From assembly GCA_937934135.1 (NCBI GenBank), contig CALHAW010000002.1, positions 96,261-160,260 on the forward strand: 64,000 nt of DNA. The letters run 5' to 3'. Positions within the stretch are counted from its first letter, which is position 1. Every line of letters starts with the position of its first letter. A model generated the notes under the pieces. The model did no database searches, was not told the DNA's origin, and saw only the letters and a program-made list of their open reading frames with translations. Shown here one piece after another: positions 31,239-41,527 of this stretch. The DNA is from an uncultured Alphaproteobacteria bacterium (GTDB taxonomy: Bacteria > Pseudomonadota > Alphaproteobacteria > Micavibrionales > Micavibrionaceae). The translations under genes and the position numbers were made by a program.

Positions 31239-31328
31239 TGGCGGACAGAGCGGGATTCGAACCCGCGTAGGGGATGAACCCTAACACGCTTTCCAAGCGT
31301 GCGCCTTAAGCCACTCGGCCACCTGTCC
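31239..31328 (-). tRNA. tRNA-Ser (anticodon GGA), CCA encoded
   Basis: Minus strand GGACAGGTGGCCGAGTGGCTTAAGGCGCACGCTTGGAAAGCGTGTTAGGGTTCATCCCCTACGCGGGTTCGAATCCCGCTCTGTCCGCCA: acceptor stem, long variable arm, GGTTCGAATCC T-arm, discriminator G, CCA. Confidence 0.95.
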
Positions 31329-31506
31329 GCACTATATAAAGAACGAGGGCGCAGTTGCGTCCTTGGTCTATTCAACGAAGCGGACAATACCCAACCCACA
31401 AGTGAAACGCAAGCCTTACGCCCAGATATTATCTCTACAATTTCTTGGCACAAGGCTTATAAAACTGATATTCTGGTAAGGAATTAAACCAATTAAGGGG
31501 GTTTTC

Positions 31507-31947
31507 ATGTCTGGTGGTGGAAAGATTTTTCTATTTATCCTGCTCTTACCATTTTTGGCGGTGCTGGGTCATGATGTCTATTACAATTATTTCTCAGATG
31601 ATGACAAAATCAAGAAAGTCGAACGTCTACAGATTGACACCGAAGCCTTCGAGATAAGTGATTTAGGTTGGATTTGGAATAATTACAGCCCAAACACCAT
31701 GGAAATGAGCCGTGACAATATTGACCCCGCCATTTGGAAAGAAAAAATTGACCCTACTTTACAATATCCCGCAATAATGATCGCCATTATCCCATTTGGG
31801 ATTGGGTTAATCTTTTGTTTGATCGCACGAGTTTTAGGGGTGTGGCCTTTTGCCGATAAAATGAGCAGTTTTTCCAGAAAAGGAAAAGATGGCGATGCGG
31901 TCTATAACCACGCAAAATCCAAAGCGATTAAATATTCCCGTAAATAG
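31507..31947 (+). CDS. Hypothetical two-TM membrane protein
   Basis: AAGGGGGTTTTC upstream of ATG; N- and C-proximal hydrophobic segments. Confidence 0.6.
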   Translation: MSGGGKIFLFILLLPFLAVLGHDVYYNYFSDDDKIKKVERLQIDTEAFEISDLGWIWNNYSPNTMEMSRDNIDPAIWKEKIDPTLQYPAIMIAIIPFGIGLIFCLIARVLGVWPFADKMSSFSRKGKDGDAVYNHAKSKAIKYSRK

Positions 31948-31951
31948 GGCG

Positions 31952-32725
31952 CTATTCACCCAATAAATCAAAAAGCGTACGGCTTAAAACAACCAGCTCT
32001 TCTGGCTTTGACAGCCGATGATCGGCTTCCTCAATATAAATTGTCTGTACGTCTTTACTGATAAGGGCATCTTTAATTTTCTCCGCCACTTGCCATGGTA
32101 CATCCGCATCTCTCTTACCCTGTATCAGGCGGATAGGCATATCGAGCATGATATCACCCGTTAACAAGCAATGGTCACGGCCTTCTTCGATAAGCTTACG
32201 CGTGATGATATAAGGCTCACCACTATAATCATTAGGGAGCGCAACGAAGCCTTGCTCCATCATTTCAGTTTTTTGGATGTCCGTCATGGCGTCTTCCATC
32301 CATGTGGTAAAATCAGGCGCCGCGGCAAGACCAATAATAGCCTGTACGTGTTTTGGTTTTTGTAGCGCTGTTAAGCGTAATCCCGCCAATAAAGACAACC
32401 ATCCCCCCATGGAGGACCCAACAAGCACGATTTGATCAGATTCTGCTGTGCAATGATCAATAATGCCTAATGTGTCTTGCAACCATTCCCCAATACAAGA
32501 TTCTTCAAACTTTCCTTCTGATTGACCATGTCCACGATAATCAAAGCGGACATAGGTCAGCCCCGCGGCAACACATTGTTCTTCCAAATACATCGCCTTC
32601 GTTCCGCCCATATCAGAGCAAAAACCGCCTAGAAAAAGAACCGTCGGCTTATGACTGTCCCCTACGGTCTTATGATAAGCGAGAGCAGGAAGTGCGTTTC
32701 TTTTTAAATATTCGGGCATGTCCAT
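31952..32725 (-). CDS. Alpha/beta hydrolase
   Basis: VRFDYRGHGQSEG, VLVGSSMGGWLSLL nucleophile elbow, EEADHRLS His. Confidence 0.88.
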   Translation of the reverse strand: MDMPEYLKRNALPALAYHKTVGDSHKPTVLFLGGFCSDMGGTKAMYLEEQCVAAGLTYVRFDYRGHGQSEGKFEESCIGEWLQDTLGIIDHCTAESDQIVLVGSSMGGWLSLLAGLRLTALQKPKHVQAIIGLAAAPDFTTWMEDAMTDIQKTEMMEQGFVALPNDYSGEPYIITRKLIEEGRDHCLLTGDIMLDMPIRLIQGKRDADVPWQVAEKIKDALISKDVQTIYIEEADHRLSKPEELVVLSRTLFDLLGE

Positions 32726-32804
32726 TTCTTTTCTTCTGTTCGTTTTTCTTATCTTTTATACTGATATATGCTAATTCTTTATAATCAATTTTCAAAGAAC
32801 TCTT

Positions 32805-34007
32805 ATGACACACTCCGCTTCACCCCCTGCACAAGCTGTTATCGCCCAAATCATACCTGAGCTTGGCCCCGGTGGCGCAGAACAAGGATGCATTGATATT
32901 GCAGGTGAAATTGTCCGCAGCGGATCAAAGGCGATTGTCATTTCCAATGGAGGGCCACGCATTCATGAATTAGCGCGCCTTGGGGCGATTCATATTGACT
33001 TACCCGTACACAGCAAAAACCCCATAACAATGTGGCGTAATATCGCACGCCTTAAAAAAGTTATTAAAGAACATAATATTGATATCATCCATGTCCGCAG
33101 CCGTGCGCCCGCGTGGTCGGCCATGTTAGCCTGTAGGGATAGTGAGGCGCGATATATGACAACCTGCCACGCTCCCTATAATTTTCACAATAAAACCAAA
33201 CAATTTTATAATTCTGCCATGACAAAGGGGGAGCGCGTGATTGCAATCTCTAATTACGTTGGTGATTATATTATGCGCAATTATAAAATTGATCCGCGCA
33301 ATATCCGGCTTATTCATCGCGGCATCCCACTTGAGAAATTCCACCCCACCCTTGTAAAACCAGGGCATCTAATACAAATGTCAGATCACTGGCGCCTACC
33401 TGATGGGTGTTTGGTCGTCATGATGCCCGGTCGTCTGACACGATGGAAAGGGCATGATGTCTTGATTGAGGCAATGGGTAAAATAAAGCGTGATGATGTC
33501 GTGTGTGTGTTAATTGGGTCTGATCAAGGGCGTGTAGAATACCGCAAAGAATTAGAAGAAAAGATCGAAATGCTTAATCTGGGTGGAAAAATCCGTATTA
33601 TTAATCATTGTGACGACATGCCTGCGGCCTATATGCTTTCAACCGTTGTGGTTTCTGCCTCGACTGATCCTGAAGGGTTTGGGCGTATCCCCGTTGAAGC
33701 GCAAGCCATGGGACGTCCCGTTGTCGCCACCGACCATGGCGGCGCACAAGAAACAATTTTACGCGGCCAAACAGGGTGGCTAGTACCGCCCAAGGATGCC
33801 GATGCTTTGGCACATGCAATAGAAGAAGCACTTAATCTTACAAACATACAGCGATCTAACCTTGCGACACGCGCGATGATGCACGTGGCGGAGAATTTCA
33901 GTAAAGAAAAAATGGCAGATGCAACATTGAATGTTTATGCCGAATTACTTCAAGAAAAATATAATATTCAATCTTACCGTGATGGCGCCGCGCAAGCGGC
34001 GGAATAA
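32805..34007 (+). CDS. Glycosyltransferase family 4 (GT-B)
   Basis: ELGPGGAEQGCIDIA, MMPGRLTRWKGHDVLIEA, ASTDPEGFGRIPVEAQAMGRPVVATDHGGAQE. Confidence 0.9.
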   Translation: MTHSASPPAQAVIAQIIPELGPGGAEQGCIDIAGEIVRSGSKAIVISNGGPRIHELARLGAIHIDLPVHSKNPITMWRNIARLKKVIKEHNIDIIHVRSRAPAWSAMLACRDSEARYMTTCHAPYNFHNKTKQFYNSAMTKGERVIAISNYVGDYIMRNYKIDPRNIRLIHRGIPLEKFHPTLVKPGHLIQMSDHWRLPDGCLVVMMPGRLTRWKGHDVLIEAMGKIKRDDVVCVLIGSDQGRVEYRKELEEKIEMLNLGGKIRIINHCDDMPAAYMLSTVVVSASTDPEGFGRIPVEAQAMGRPVVATDHGGAQETILRGQTGWLVPPKDADALAHAIEEALNLTNIQRSNLATRAMMHVAENFSKEKMADATLNVYAELLQEKYNIQSYRDGAAQAAE

Positions 34008-34077
34008 TTTTGGATTGTTACCGCTTCCTTTCACAACAAGGTTGGCGTAGCCGTAAAAGCCTTTTATAGTAATCCCC

Positions 34078-34725
34078 ATGGATAGCTCCAATTTAAAACG
34101 CCGCGGCCTTATGTTTGTTCTTTCTTCACCGTCTGGGGCAGGAAAAACCACCATTACCCGCGCATTGTTAAAACAAAATGAAAATCTAACTATCTCTGTA
34201 TCTGCCACCACCCGCCAACGCCGCGCAGGCGAAGTGCAGGGGCAGGATTATCATTTCATGGATATTCCTGAATTTAACAAAACAATCGATAATGACGATA
34301 TGTTGGAACATGCCAAAGTGTTCGGCAATTATTACGGCACGCCGCGCGGCCCTGTTGAAGAAGCCCTTAAAAATGGCCACGATGTTATTTTTGATATTGA
34401 TTGGCAAGGCACACAACAATTAGCCGAGATGGCACGCGATGATCTGGTCACATTATTTATTTTACCTCCTTCCGCGCGCGAATTAGAAAACCGCCTGCGG
34501 ACCCGTTCTCAAAGCACATTGGAAACGGATACACAAATTCGGGATCGCATGAGCAAGGCCAATGATGAAATGAGCCATTACTCTGAATATGACTATGTTT
34601 TGATTAATGAGAATATCGAAAAAACAATCGACCAAGCTCAAATGATTTTAGATGCGGAACGTCTAAAACGTAGGCGCCTTGTTGGCCTTTCTGATTTTGT
34701 ACGTGGCGTTAAAGACGGGCTTTAA
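34078..34725 (+). CDS. gmk: Guanylate kinase
   Basis: LSSPSGAGKTTITRALL, SVSATTRQRRAGEVQGQDYHF, DVIFDIDWQGTQQL. Confidence 0.97.
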   Translation: MDSSNLKRRGLMFVLSSPSGAGKTTITRALLKQNENLTISVSATTRQRRAGEVQGQDYHFMDIPEFNKTIDNDDMLEHAKVFGNYYGTPRGPVEEALKNGHDVIFDIDWQGTQQLAEMARDDLVTLFILPPSARELENRLRTRSQSTLETDTQIRDRMSKANDEMSHYSEYDYVLINENIEKTIDQAQMILDAERLKRRRLVGLSDFVRGVKDGL

Positions 34726-35567
34726 TTTTTTACGATTCTTTCATTCCTAAAAAGACAAGCCAACTTTATAAAATCTGATCCTACGATATTTTCTGCGCGC
34801 ATTGTTTCATCCAACCCTACCTCATCAAAATATTCTTGATAATTTTTTAAAGAACTGCGGATCATTTTACGGCGTTGACCGAAGGCCGCGGCCGTTACTT
34901 TTTCTACATTGTCAAAATAAGGTTGCTCCCCTAATCTTTGAACAGGCACTAATCTCACGATAGAAGATGTAACCTTTGGCGCAGGTGTAAACGCGTTTCG
35001 CGGCACATCAAAGACTTTTTTTGTATCACAAAGCCAGTTGGCCAAAACGCTTAAGCGGCCATAAGGCTTATCATTCACACTGGCAGCAATACGTTGTGCT
35101 ACTTCTTTTTGGAACATTAAAATCATTTGATCGGCAAAGCTAATATCCGCACTTATCTCCTCCAGCCAACTGATTAAAAGCGGCGTGGCTATATTGTAAG
35201 GCAAGTTCGCAATAATAATGCGCGGCGTATCACTGATTGTTTTCAGATCAACATTCAGGGCGTCTCCTTCAATAATGTCTAATTTCCCTTGCGCGGCTTC
35301 TTGCAAGTCAGACAAGGCCTTGACTGCACGTGGATCAAATTCAATAGCCGTTAGCTTTTTGGGATTAGCCTTTAAAATGCTACGCGTTAAGCCACCAGGA
35401 CCAGGGCCAATTTCAATCACATGATGATTGGATAAATCACCCGCTTGGCGAACAATTTTATCCGTTAAATTAAGATCAAGCAGGAAATTTTGACCAAACT
35501 TTTTTTCCGCACGCAGATCATTTTGATTAATCACGTCACGAAGCGGGGGAAGAGAGGATAAATCCAT
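34722..35567 (-). CDS. rsmA: 16S rRNA dimethyladenosine transferase
   Basis: KKFGQNFLLDLNLTDKIV, VIEIGPGPGGLTRSIL, IIANLPYNIATPLL. Confidence 0.97.
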   Translation of the reverse strand: MDLSSLPPLRDVINQNDLRAEKKFGQNFLLDLNLTDKIVRQAGDLSNHHVIEIGPGPGGLTRSILKANPKKLTAIEFDPRAVKALSDLQEAAQGKLDIIEGDALNVDLKTISDTPRIIIANLPYNIATPLLISWLEEISADISFADQMILMFQKEVAQRIAASVNDKPYGRLSVLANWLCDTKKVFDVPRNAFTPAPKVTSSIVRLVPVQRLGEQPYFDNVEKVTAAAFGQRRKMIRSSLKNYQEYFDEVGLDETMRAENIVGSDFIKLACLFRNERIVKN

Positions 35568-35573
35568 TAAATT

Positions 35574-36506
35574 TTAAAGACGTCTATCAATGATCGCCGC
35601 AGCGCGTAAATCTGCAAGGTAGCGTTCTTGTAATTTCGTCAAACGTTGCAGGCCGATCGAATTAAGCATTTCATTTTCACTGGGTAGTGTCTTTCCATCA
35701 ATGCTACGTTTTTGGCGTACTGATATAATATAAAATCCATCCGCTTGTCGAATAGGGGAACTCACTTGGCCTTCGGCTAAATTACGCAATACTAAGTCCA
35801 TTTCTTTAGATAACCTGCCTTCTTTGATCCAGCCCATTGCGCCGCCTTGAGGTGCAGTCGGGGCTTTGGAAACACGCCCTGCCACTTCGGTAAATTGCGC
35901 GCCATTAAATTTGATATCCTGGACAATGGCTTGCGCTTCTTTTCTCACGTTCAATTCATCACTTTCAGAAAGAACGGGCAGGAAGATTTCAAAGGCTTCA
36001 TATTCAATTTGACCTATATCACCCTCCATTTGCTCAAATTTTGCATCAATATCTGTTTCTGTCACATCAATTTGCGGCCGAATAACACGCTGCACCACTT
36101 TAACCCACGCTAATTGGGATTTTACCTGATGAAGCAATGTTGATTTCGGAATGCCTTGCTGGATTAAAACACCAGAAAATTGTTCTGGTGTTAATTTATT
36201 TTGCGCGGCTAAATTGGCGAACCCTTGATTGACTTCTTCTGAAGTAACTTCAATATTTTGTTTACGAGCTTCTTGAATTTTAATCTGCTCAATAATCAGT
36301 TCTTCCAAAGCACGTCCTGCAAATTTTTGAAGATTTTCTTGTGTCGGACGAAGACCCGAAGACGCCATCATCAAACGGGAACGATCATTTAAATCTGCCT
36401 GTGAGATTGCATCTTCATTAACAGTCGCCGAGATCCCAAAGCTTTGCCCCTGCGCCGCCAGAGGAAGAATTAAAAATACACTTAGAAAAATTGAAATAAA
36501 TTTCAT
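35574..36506 (-). CDS. surA: SurA-like periplasmic peptidyl-prolyl isomerase
   Basis: Signal peptide, SurA N-domain and parvulin domain (APQGGAMGWIKEGRLSKEMDLVLRNLAEGQVSSPIRQADGFYII). Upstream of rsmA. Confidence 0.9.
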   Translation of the reverse strand: MKFISIFLSVFLILPLAAQGQSFGISATVNEDAISQADLNDRSRLMMASSGLRPTQENLQKFAGRALEELIIEQIKIQEARKQNIEVTSEEVNQGFANLAAQNKLTPEQFSGVLIQQGIPKSTLLHQVKSQLAWVKVVQRVIRPQIDVTETDIDAKFEQMEGDIGQIEYEAFEIFLPVLSESDELNVRKEAQAIVQDIKFNGAQFTEVAGRVSKAPTAPQGGAMGWIKEGRLSKEMDLVLRNLAEGQVSSPIRQADGFYIISVRQKRSIDGKTLPSENEMLNSIGLQRLTKLQERYLADLRAAAIIDRRL

Positions 36507-37474
36507 TAGGCTGCCTTCTTATCTGTCGCTTTTTTATGCGCAAAGCGTCCGCCGCGTTTATAACATTTTAAATATTGCGGTAAAATACTATCCATTGCCG
36601 TAGGTATAACGCCTAGATCCGTCAATTTTAAGGCATCTTCGTTCACAATATTGTCAAATTTAAGCGAACATACCTGATCTAAGGTCAGTAGCGGTTTTGG
36701 AAGGAATCCCATAACACATCCCTGCATCTTTGCCACACCCCACGGTACAGTAATCAACGCGCGCTTACGGTTTATTTGATGCAATAATATTTCATAAATT
36801 TCTTTAAAGCTCACAACTTGCGGGCCGCCTAGTTCATATATCTTACCTGCATATTGATTTGCATGGTCTATCGCAATATTGGTTACCGCATCCGCAATAT
36901 CCCCCACAAATACAGGTTGAAATTTCGTTTTGCCGCCACCAATAAGGGGCAGTGCAGGTAAAACAGACGCTAATTTTGCGAACATATTGAAAAATCCATC
37001 TTCAGGGCCAAACACCACACTGGGGCGTAAAATAGTTACATTAGGAAAAACAGCCTTAATTTGGCTTTCACCTTCCAATTTACTTTTTGCATATTTGGAT
37101 TGCGCCTTACCAATACCAAGGGCAGAAATATGAATGAATTTTTCAATTTGTTGATTGGTACAAGCCATTGCAATTTTTGCTGGTGTTTCAATATGTGCTT
37201 TTTTAAATTTGCTTTTTCCTTTTTGGAATAAAATCCCGATCAGGTTAATAACCGTATCGCACCCTTCAACCGCCGCCGCAACGGAAGCATCATTATTATA
37301 ATCACACATAACAGGAACAATTTGCCCCACATCACCATAAAGCTTTAAATCATAGGCGCTTTCGGGGATACGCGTCGCAATCTTAATCCGTGCGCCGGTA
37401 TTGGCTAATTCCCGTGTAATGGATTGCCCCAAAAAGCCTGTCCCACCAAAAATGCAAATTGTCTGTTTTTTCAT
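36506..37474 (-). CDS. NAD(P)-binding complex I NDUFA9-like family protein
   Basis: ICIFGGTGFLGQSITRELANTGARIKIATR, HISALGIGKAQSKYAKSKLEGE, TILRPSVVFGPEDGFFN. Confidence 0.88.
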   Translation of the reverse strand: MKKQTICIFGGTGFLGQSITRELANTGARIKIATRIPESAYDLKLYGDVGQIVPVMCDYNNDASVAAAVEGCDTVINLIGILFQKGKSKFKKAHIETPAKIAMACTNQQIEKFIHISALGIGKAQSKYAKSKLEGESQIKAVFPNVTILRPSVVFGPEDGFFNMFAKLASVLPALPLIGGGKTKFQPVFVGDIADAVTNIAIDHANQYAGKIYELGGPQVVSFKEIYEILLHQINRKRALITVPWGVAKMQGCVMGFLPKPLLTLDQVCSLKFDNIVNEDALKLTDLGVIPTAMDSILPQYLKCYKRGGRFAHKKATDKKAA

Positions 37475-37483
37475 GCCCGTATT

Positions 37484-39724
37484 TTATGCTTTTACCACGA
37501 ATGAGTCCATGACCCGTTTTTGTCCTGCATTATCAAACTCAATATCCAGCTTTTGCCCTTCTGCATGCGTAACCGTGCCGCCACCAAATTTTTCATGAAA
37601 AACACGCTCTCCACTTACAAAGCCAGCCATAGAAGTGCCGCGTTTTGGTGTGGATTGGCGCGTTTTACCGCCAAAACCGCTAGAATCCCAATGATTTGAC
37701 CGCCCGCTATTGCTTCCATGATTATTTTGATCTGGACTATATATTCCCATTTCGGTCTGTACATTAATATGATCTTCAGGTAATTCATCAACAAAACGGG
37801 ACGGCAGACCATTGACCCAACTACCATACATACGGCGATTTGCGACATAGGAAATATACGCTTTTTGGCGGGCGCGGGTAATTCCTACATAAGCAAGCCG
37901 CCGTTCTTCTTCCAATCCTTTCACTCCATTTTCATCCATGGAGCGCTGAGAGGGAAATAAGCCATCTTCCCACCCCGGTAAAAAAGCAACATCAAATTCC
38001 AACCCTTTCGCACCATGTAATGTCATCAAAGTAATAAAATCTCCGTCTTTATTGCTCTGATTTTCAAGCACTAATGCAATATGTTCCAAAAATTGCTGGA
38101 GCGATTCAAATTCATCCATTGCGGATACAAATTCTTTTAAATTCTCAAGCCGGCCTGGCGCTTCAGGAGATTTATCCATCTTCCACATATCGTTATAACC
38201 AGATTCATCCAAAATCTGCGCGGCCAATTCCCCATGATGTAAATCCGATTCCGCCAAAGATTTCCAGCGTTCAAAATCATCAACCAATTTCATCAAGGTA
38301 GATTTTACTTTTGGACGCAATTCATCCGTTTGCGTTAAATCAAGAATTGATTGATATAAACTAATCCCTTTGCTACGCGCGTGGGTATAAAGAATTTGAA
38401 TTGTCGCGTTACCTAATCCGCGTTTTGGGGTGTTAATAATGCGCTCTAATGCTAAATCATCATTGCTCTGCGCGACAACCCGTAAATAGGCCAGCGCATC
38501 ACGTACTTCCATCCGTTCATAAAAACGTGGGCCGCCAATCACGCGGTAAGGTAATCCCAACTGAATAAAGCGTTCTTCAAATTCACGCATTTGAAAACCG
38601 GTTCGTACCAAAACTGCCATTTGATTAAGTTTAAAGCCCTTATTTTGTAACGCTTCAACCTCTTCACCAACCCATCGTGCCTCCGCACCACCATCCCATA
38701 GGCCACGCAAATTTACTTTTTCACCCTCACCAATATTGGTATAAAGCTCCTTACCGAGACGGTTATTATTTTTTGAAATAACACCATTGGCGGCGGATAA
38801 AATATGCATAGTAGAGCGATAGTTTTCTTCCAGCTTAATAATTTTTGCGTCATCAAAATCTTTTTCAAAGCGTAAAATATTATCCACTTCTGCGCCGCGC
38901 CATCCATAAATAGATTGATCATCATCCCCGACACAGCAAATATTATTGGAGCCTTTGGCGAGCAATCGAAGCCATAAATATTGCGCCACATTCGTGTCTT
39001 GGTATTCATCTACCAAAATATATTTAAAACGGCGATGATAATCGACCAGAATGTCTGCGTGCTTTGGGTCTTTTAAAATAGTGATAATATGAAGAAGCAA
39101 ATCCCCAAAATCACAAGTATTCAGCGCCTTCATACGGTTTTGATAATCCCGGTAAAGGGGAAGCATCTTACCATTTGCTAAATCACCTACTTCATCCGCA
39201 CCTAAATCTTCAGGGCGCTTTGCCTTATCTTTCCAAGAACTAATTTCACCCGCCAACATTTTAGGAGGATATTTTTTAGGGTCAATATTATGCGTTTCCA
39301 TGAGCTGCTTCACGAGGCGCACTTGGTCATCACTATCAAGGATCGTAAAATTTGAACTTAACCCCACCAGCTCTGCATGATGACGGAGCATCCGCGCCGC
39401 CAGCGCATGAAATGTCCCAAGCCACCACCCTTCAACAGGTGCGCCACCCAATGTTTCACTAACGCGTACTTTCATTTCCTGCGCAGCCTTATTGGTAAAG
39501 GTCACTGCCAATATTTGCCCTGGAAAAGCTTTTCCTTGGTGGATAAGCGCCGCAAGGCGTGTGGTTAATACACGGGTTTTACCTGTGCCTGCCCCTGCCA
39601 AAACCAATAACGGGCCTTCAGTGGTCTGTACTGCCTCTAATTGCGCAGGATTAAGGCCATCAAAAATTGAAGCTTGCTGCGCGCGCTCTTCTTCGCGCGG
39701 GTCATAATCAACTATAAAATCCAT
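37484..39724 (-). CDS. uvrD: UvrD/PcrA-type ATP-dependent DNA helicase
   Basis: GLNPAQLEAVQTTEGPLLVLAGAGTGKTRVLTTR, VDEYQDTN, GDDDQSIYGWRGA, TLHGAKGLEFDVAFLPG. Confidence 0.95.
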   Translation of the reverse strand: MDFIVDYDPREEERAQQASIFDGLNPAQLEAVQTTEGPLLVLAGAGTGKTRVLTTRLAALIHQGKAFPGQILAVTFTNKAAQEMKVRVSETLGGAPVEGWWLGTFHALAARMLRHHAELVGLSSNFTILDSDDQVRLVKQLMETHNIDPKKYPPKMLAGEISSWKDKAKRPEDLGADEVGDLANGKMLPLYRDYQNRMKALNTCDFGDLLLHIITILKDPKHADILVDYHRRFKYILVDEYQDTNVAQYLWLRLLAKGSNNICCVGDDDQSIYGWRGAEVDNILRFEKDFDDAKIIKLEENYRSTMHILSAANGVISKNNNRLGKELYTNIGEGEKVNLRGLWDGGAEARWVGEEVEALQNKGFKLNQMAVLVRTGFQMREFEERFIQLGLPYRVIGGPRFYERMEVRDALAYLRVVAQSNDDLALERIINTPKRGLGNATIQILYTHARSKGISLYQSILDLTQTDELRPKVKSTLMKLVDDFERWKSLAESDLHHGELAAQILDESGYNDMWKMDKSPEAPGRLENLKEFVSAMDEFESLQQFLEHIALVLENQSNKDGDFITLMTLHGAKGLEFDVAFLPGWEDGLFPSQRSMDENGVKGLEEERRLAYVGITRARQKAYISYVANRRMYGSWVNGLPSRFVDELPEDHINVQTEMGIYSPDQNNHGSNSGRSNHWDSSGFGGKTRQSTPKRGTSMAGFVSGERVFHEKFGGGTVTHAEGQKLDIEFDNAGQKRVMDSFVVKA

Positions 39725-39806
39725 GGAAAAAGATTATCAGGCTTAAACACTGAAAGAAACAGGCTATACGCGGTTATTACAAAATTATGAAGGAGAGAAA
39801 ATTAGA

Positions 39807-40874
39807 TTAAGAACCCATATCTTCTTCATGCGGTGTTTTTGCAATAGAAACGCAGTTACGCCCCTTTTCTTTCGATTGATAAAGCGCTTTATCTGCACGA
39901 TGAACACAATCATCGGCGCTTTCTTTAGTATAGAATTGCGCCACACCGATTGAAACCGTGATTTGACCCAAATTTTCACCGTTTGAACGGTTAATTACTT
40001 CTTTTTTCTCAACCGCTTTACGTAGATTTTCTGCAACAAATCGCGCCGCTTCAATATTTGTACCTGGCAGAATAATTACAAACTCTTCACCACCATAACG
40101 CGCAGCCATGTCTTGGCCCTTTACCTCATTTACCAATGTCATTGCCACCAGGCGCAATACTTGATCACCTGTTTGGTGACCATAAGTATCATTAAACGCC
40201 TTAAAGTGATCAATATCGATCATGATGAGAGAGAAAGTCAGCCCGTCTTTTTGTGCTTCACGGGATAATCTATTAATTTGTTCATCAAATGCCTTACGGT
40301 TCGCCAGACCCGTTAGACCATCGGTGATTGCCTCCCTACGGATGCGCTCCATATCCCGTTTTAATTCATTCATAACTGAATAAGATTGATCAAGGCGCGT
40401 CTCTAACTCTTCATTATACGCCACCATACGGTTTGTTTCTTGGGTAATAATGTTAAGCAATGCCTGTACATCATCTGGGTTTTGCGCGGTATTAATACGG
40501 TCTGTTGTTTCTTTCAAAACGCCGGTAAATTGCCCCGTTGTGCTTTTTACATTTTGGAGCAAGCCAGAAACATCCTGCAAAGTGGTGTTAATTTGGTCTC
40601 CCGCCTTTTGAAAAGTTTCACGGTCATGTCCATAATTTAAATATTTCTCATATAGATCCTGACAATCTTGCTCCGTCAATTTATCCTGCGACAATAAAAG
40701 ATCATTAATATCATCGCGTAGTTTTGGATTTACATTGGCGTAATACACATACCAAACTTCAAAATTTTGGGGAACAGGTGGAATTTCATCACGGCGCAGG
40801 CGATCCAACGCCTTAGAAGCAAAATTATCCGCCACATCTAATTCATGTTTATAAAAATCAACGGCATTTACCAT
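39807..40874 (-). CDS. GGDEF domain diguanylate cyclase
   Basis: DGLTGLANRKAFDEQINR, DIDHFKAFNDTYGHQTGDQVLR, AARYGGEEFVIILPGT. Confidence 0.93.
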   Translation of the reverse strand: MVNAVDFYKHELDVADNFASKALDRLRRDEIPPVPQNFEVWYVYYANVNPKLRDDINDLLLSQDKLTEQDCQDLYEKYLNYGHDRETFQKAGDQINTTLQDVSGLLQNVKSTTGQFTGVLKETTDRINTAQNPDDVQALLNIITQETNRMVAYNEELETRLDQSYSVMNELKRDMERIRREAITDGLTGLANRKAFDEQINRLSREAQKDGLTFSLIMIDIDHFKAFNDTYGHQTGDQVLRLVAMTLVNEVKGQDMAARYGGEEFVIILPGTNIEAARFVAENLRKAVEKKEVINRSNGENLGQITVSIGVAQFYTKESADDCVHRADKALYQSKEKGRNCVSIAKTPHEEDMGS

Positions 40875-40902
40875 GATAATAATTCCTTATTCATTCTACT
40901 TT

Positions 40903-41502
40903 TTATATCCATTTTGTTGTCGGATCAAATTTTTCACGCGGCGCCTTTTTCAAAAGATCTGGCACTTCTTCGATTGTTTCAACAACATTAAACAACGCCA
41001 AATCTGTATCCCGCATAAAACCTTCGGCGGCAATATGGTGAATGGCCTCTATTAATTCTGTCCAATATCCATTTAAATTCACAATCACAATCGGCTTATC
41101 ATGTAGCCCTAATTGCTTCCACGTCAAAAGCTCAAATAACTCATCAAGCGTTCCCAAACCCCCTGCAAGAATAACAAAGGCCTGTGACCTATCAACCATC
41201 ATCTGTTTACGCACATGCATAGTGTCAACAACGATAAGCTCTGAAAGGTCAGTATGCTGCACTTCACGGGCTTGGATATGTTCAGGGATAATACCGATAA
41301 CATTACCGCCTTTTTCAAGCGCGCCATCCGCCACAAGCCCCATAAGACCCACGCGGCCACCGCCATAAACAACACCCCATCCTTGCTCGGCAATTAAATT
41401 TCCTATTTTTGTTGCTGCCGTTTTAAAGCGTTCATCTACATTCCCAGAAGAGCCACAATACACGCATACATTTTTAATCTCGGCATTTTTAATTTCAGTC
41501 AT
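40903..41502 (-). CDS. LOG/TIGR00730 family Rossmann-fold protein
   Basis: VCVYCGSSG, VYGGGRVGLMGLVADGAL, LAGGLGTLDELFELLTWKQLG. Confidence 0.93.
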   Translation of the reverse strand: MTEIKNAEIKNVCVYCGSSGNVDERFKTAATKIGNLIAEQGWGVVYGGGRVGLMGLVADGALEKGGNVIGIIPEHIQAREVQHTDLSELIVVDTMHVRKQMMVDRSQAFVILAGGLGTLDELFELLTWKQLGLHDKPIVIVNLNGYWTELIEAIHHIAAEGFMRDTDLALFNVVETIEEVPDLLKKAPREKFDPTTKWI

Positions 41503-41527
41503 TTATTCTTAAATCTTTCTTTTATAT

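Noticed and set aside
31239-31328. tRNA-Ser as integration site of a mobile island
   Set aside because: No integrase or direct repeat of the tRNA 3' end noticed nearby; flanks are ordinary genes.
31220-31453. 77-aa minus-strand ORF
   Set aside because: It spans the tRNA-Ser gene; spurious.
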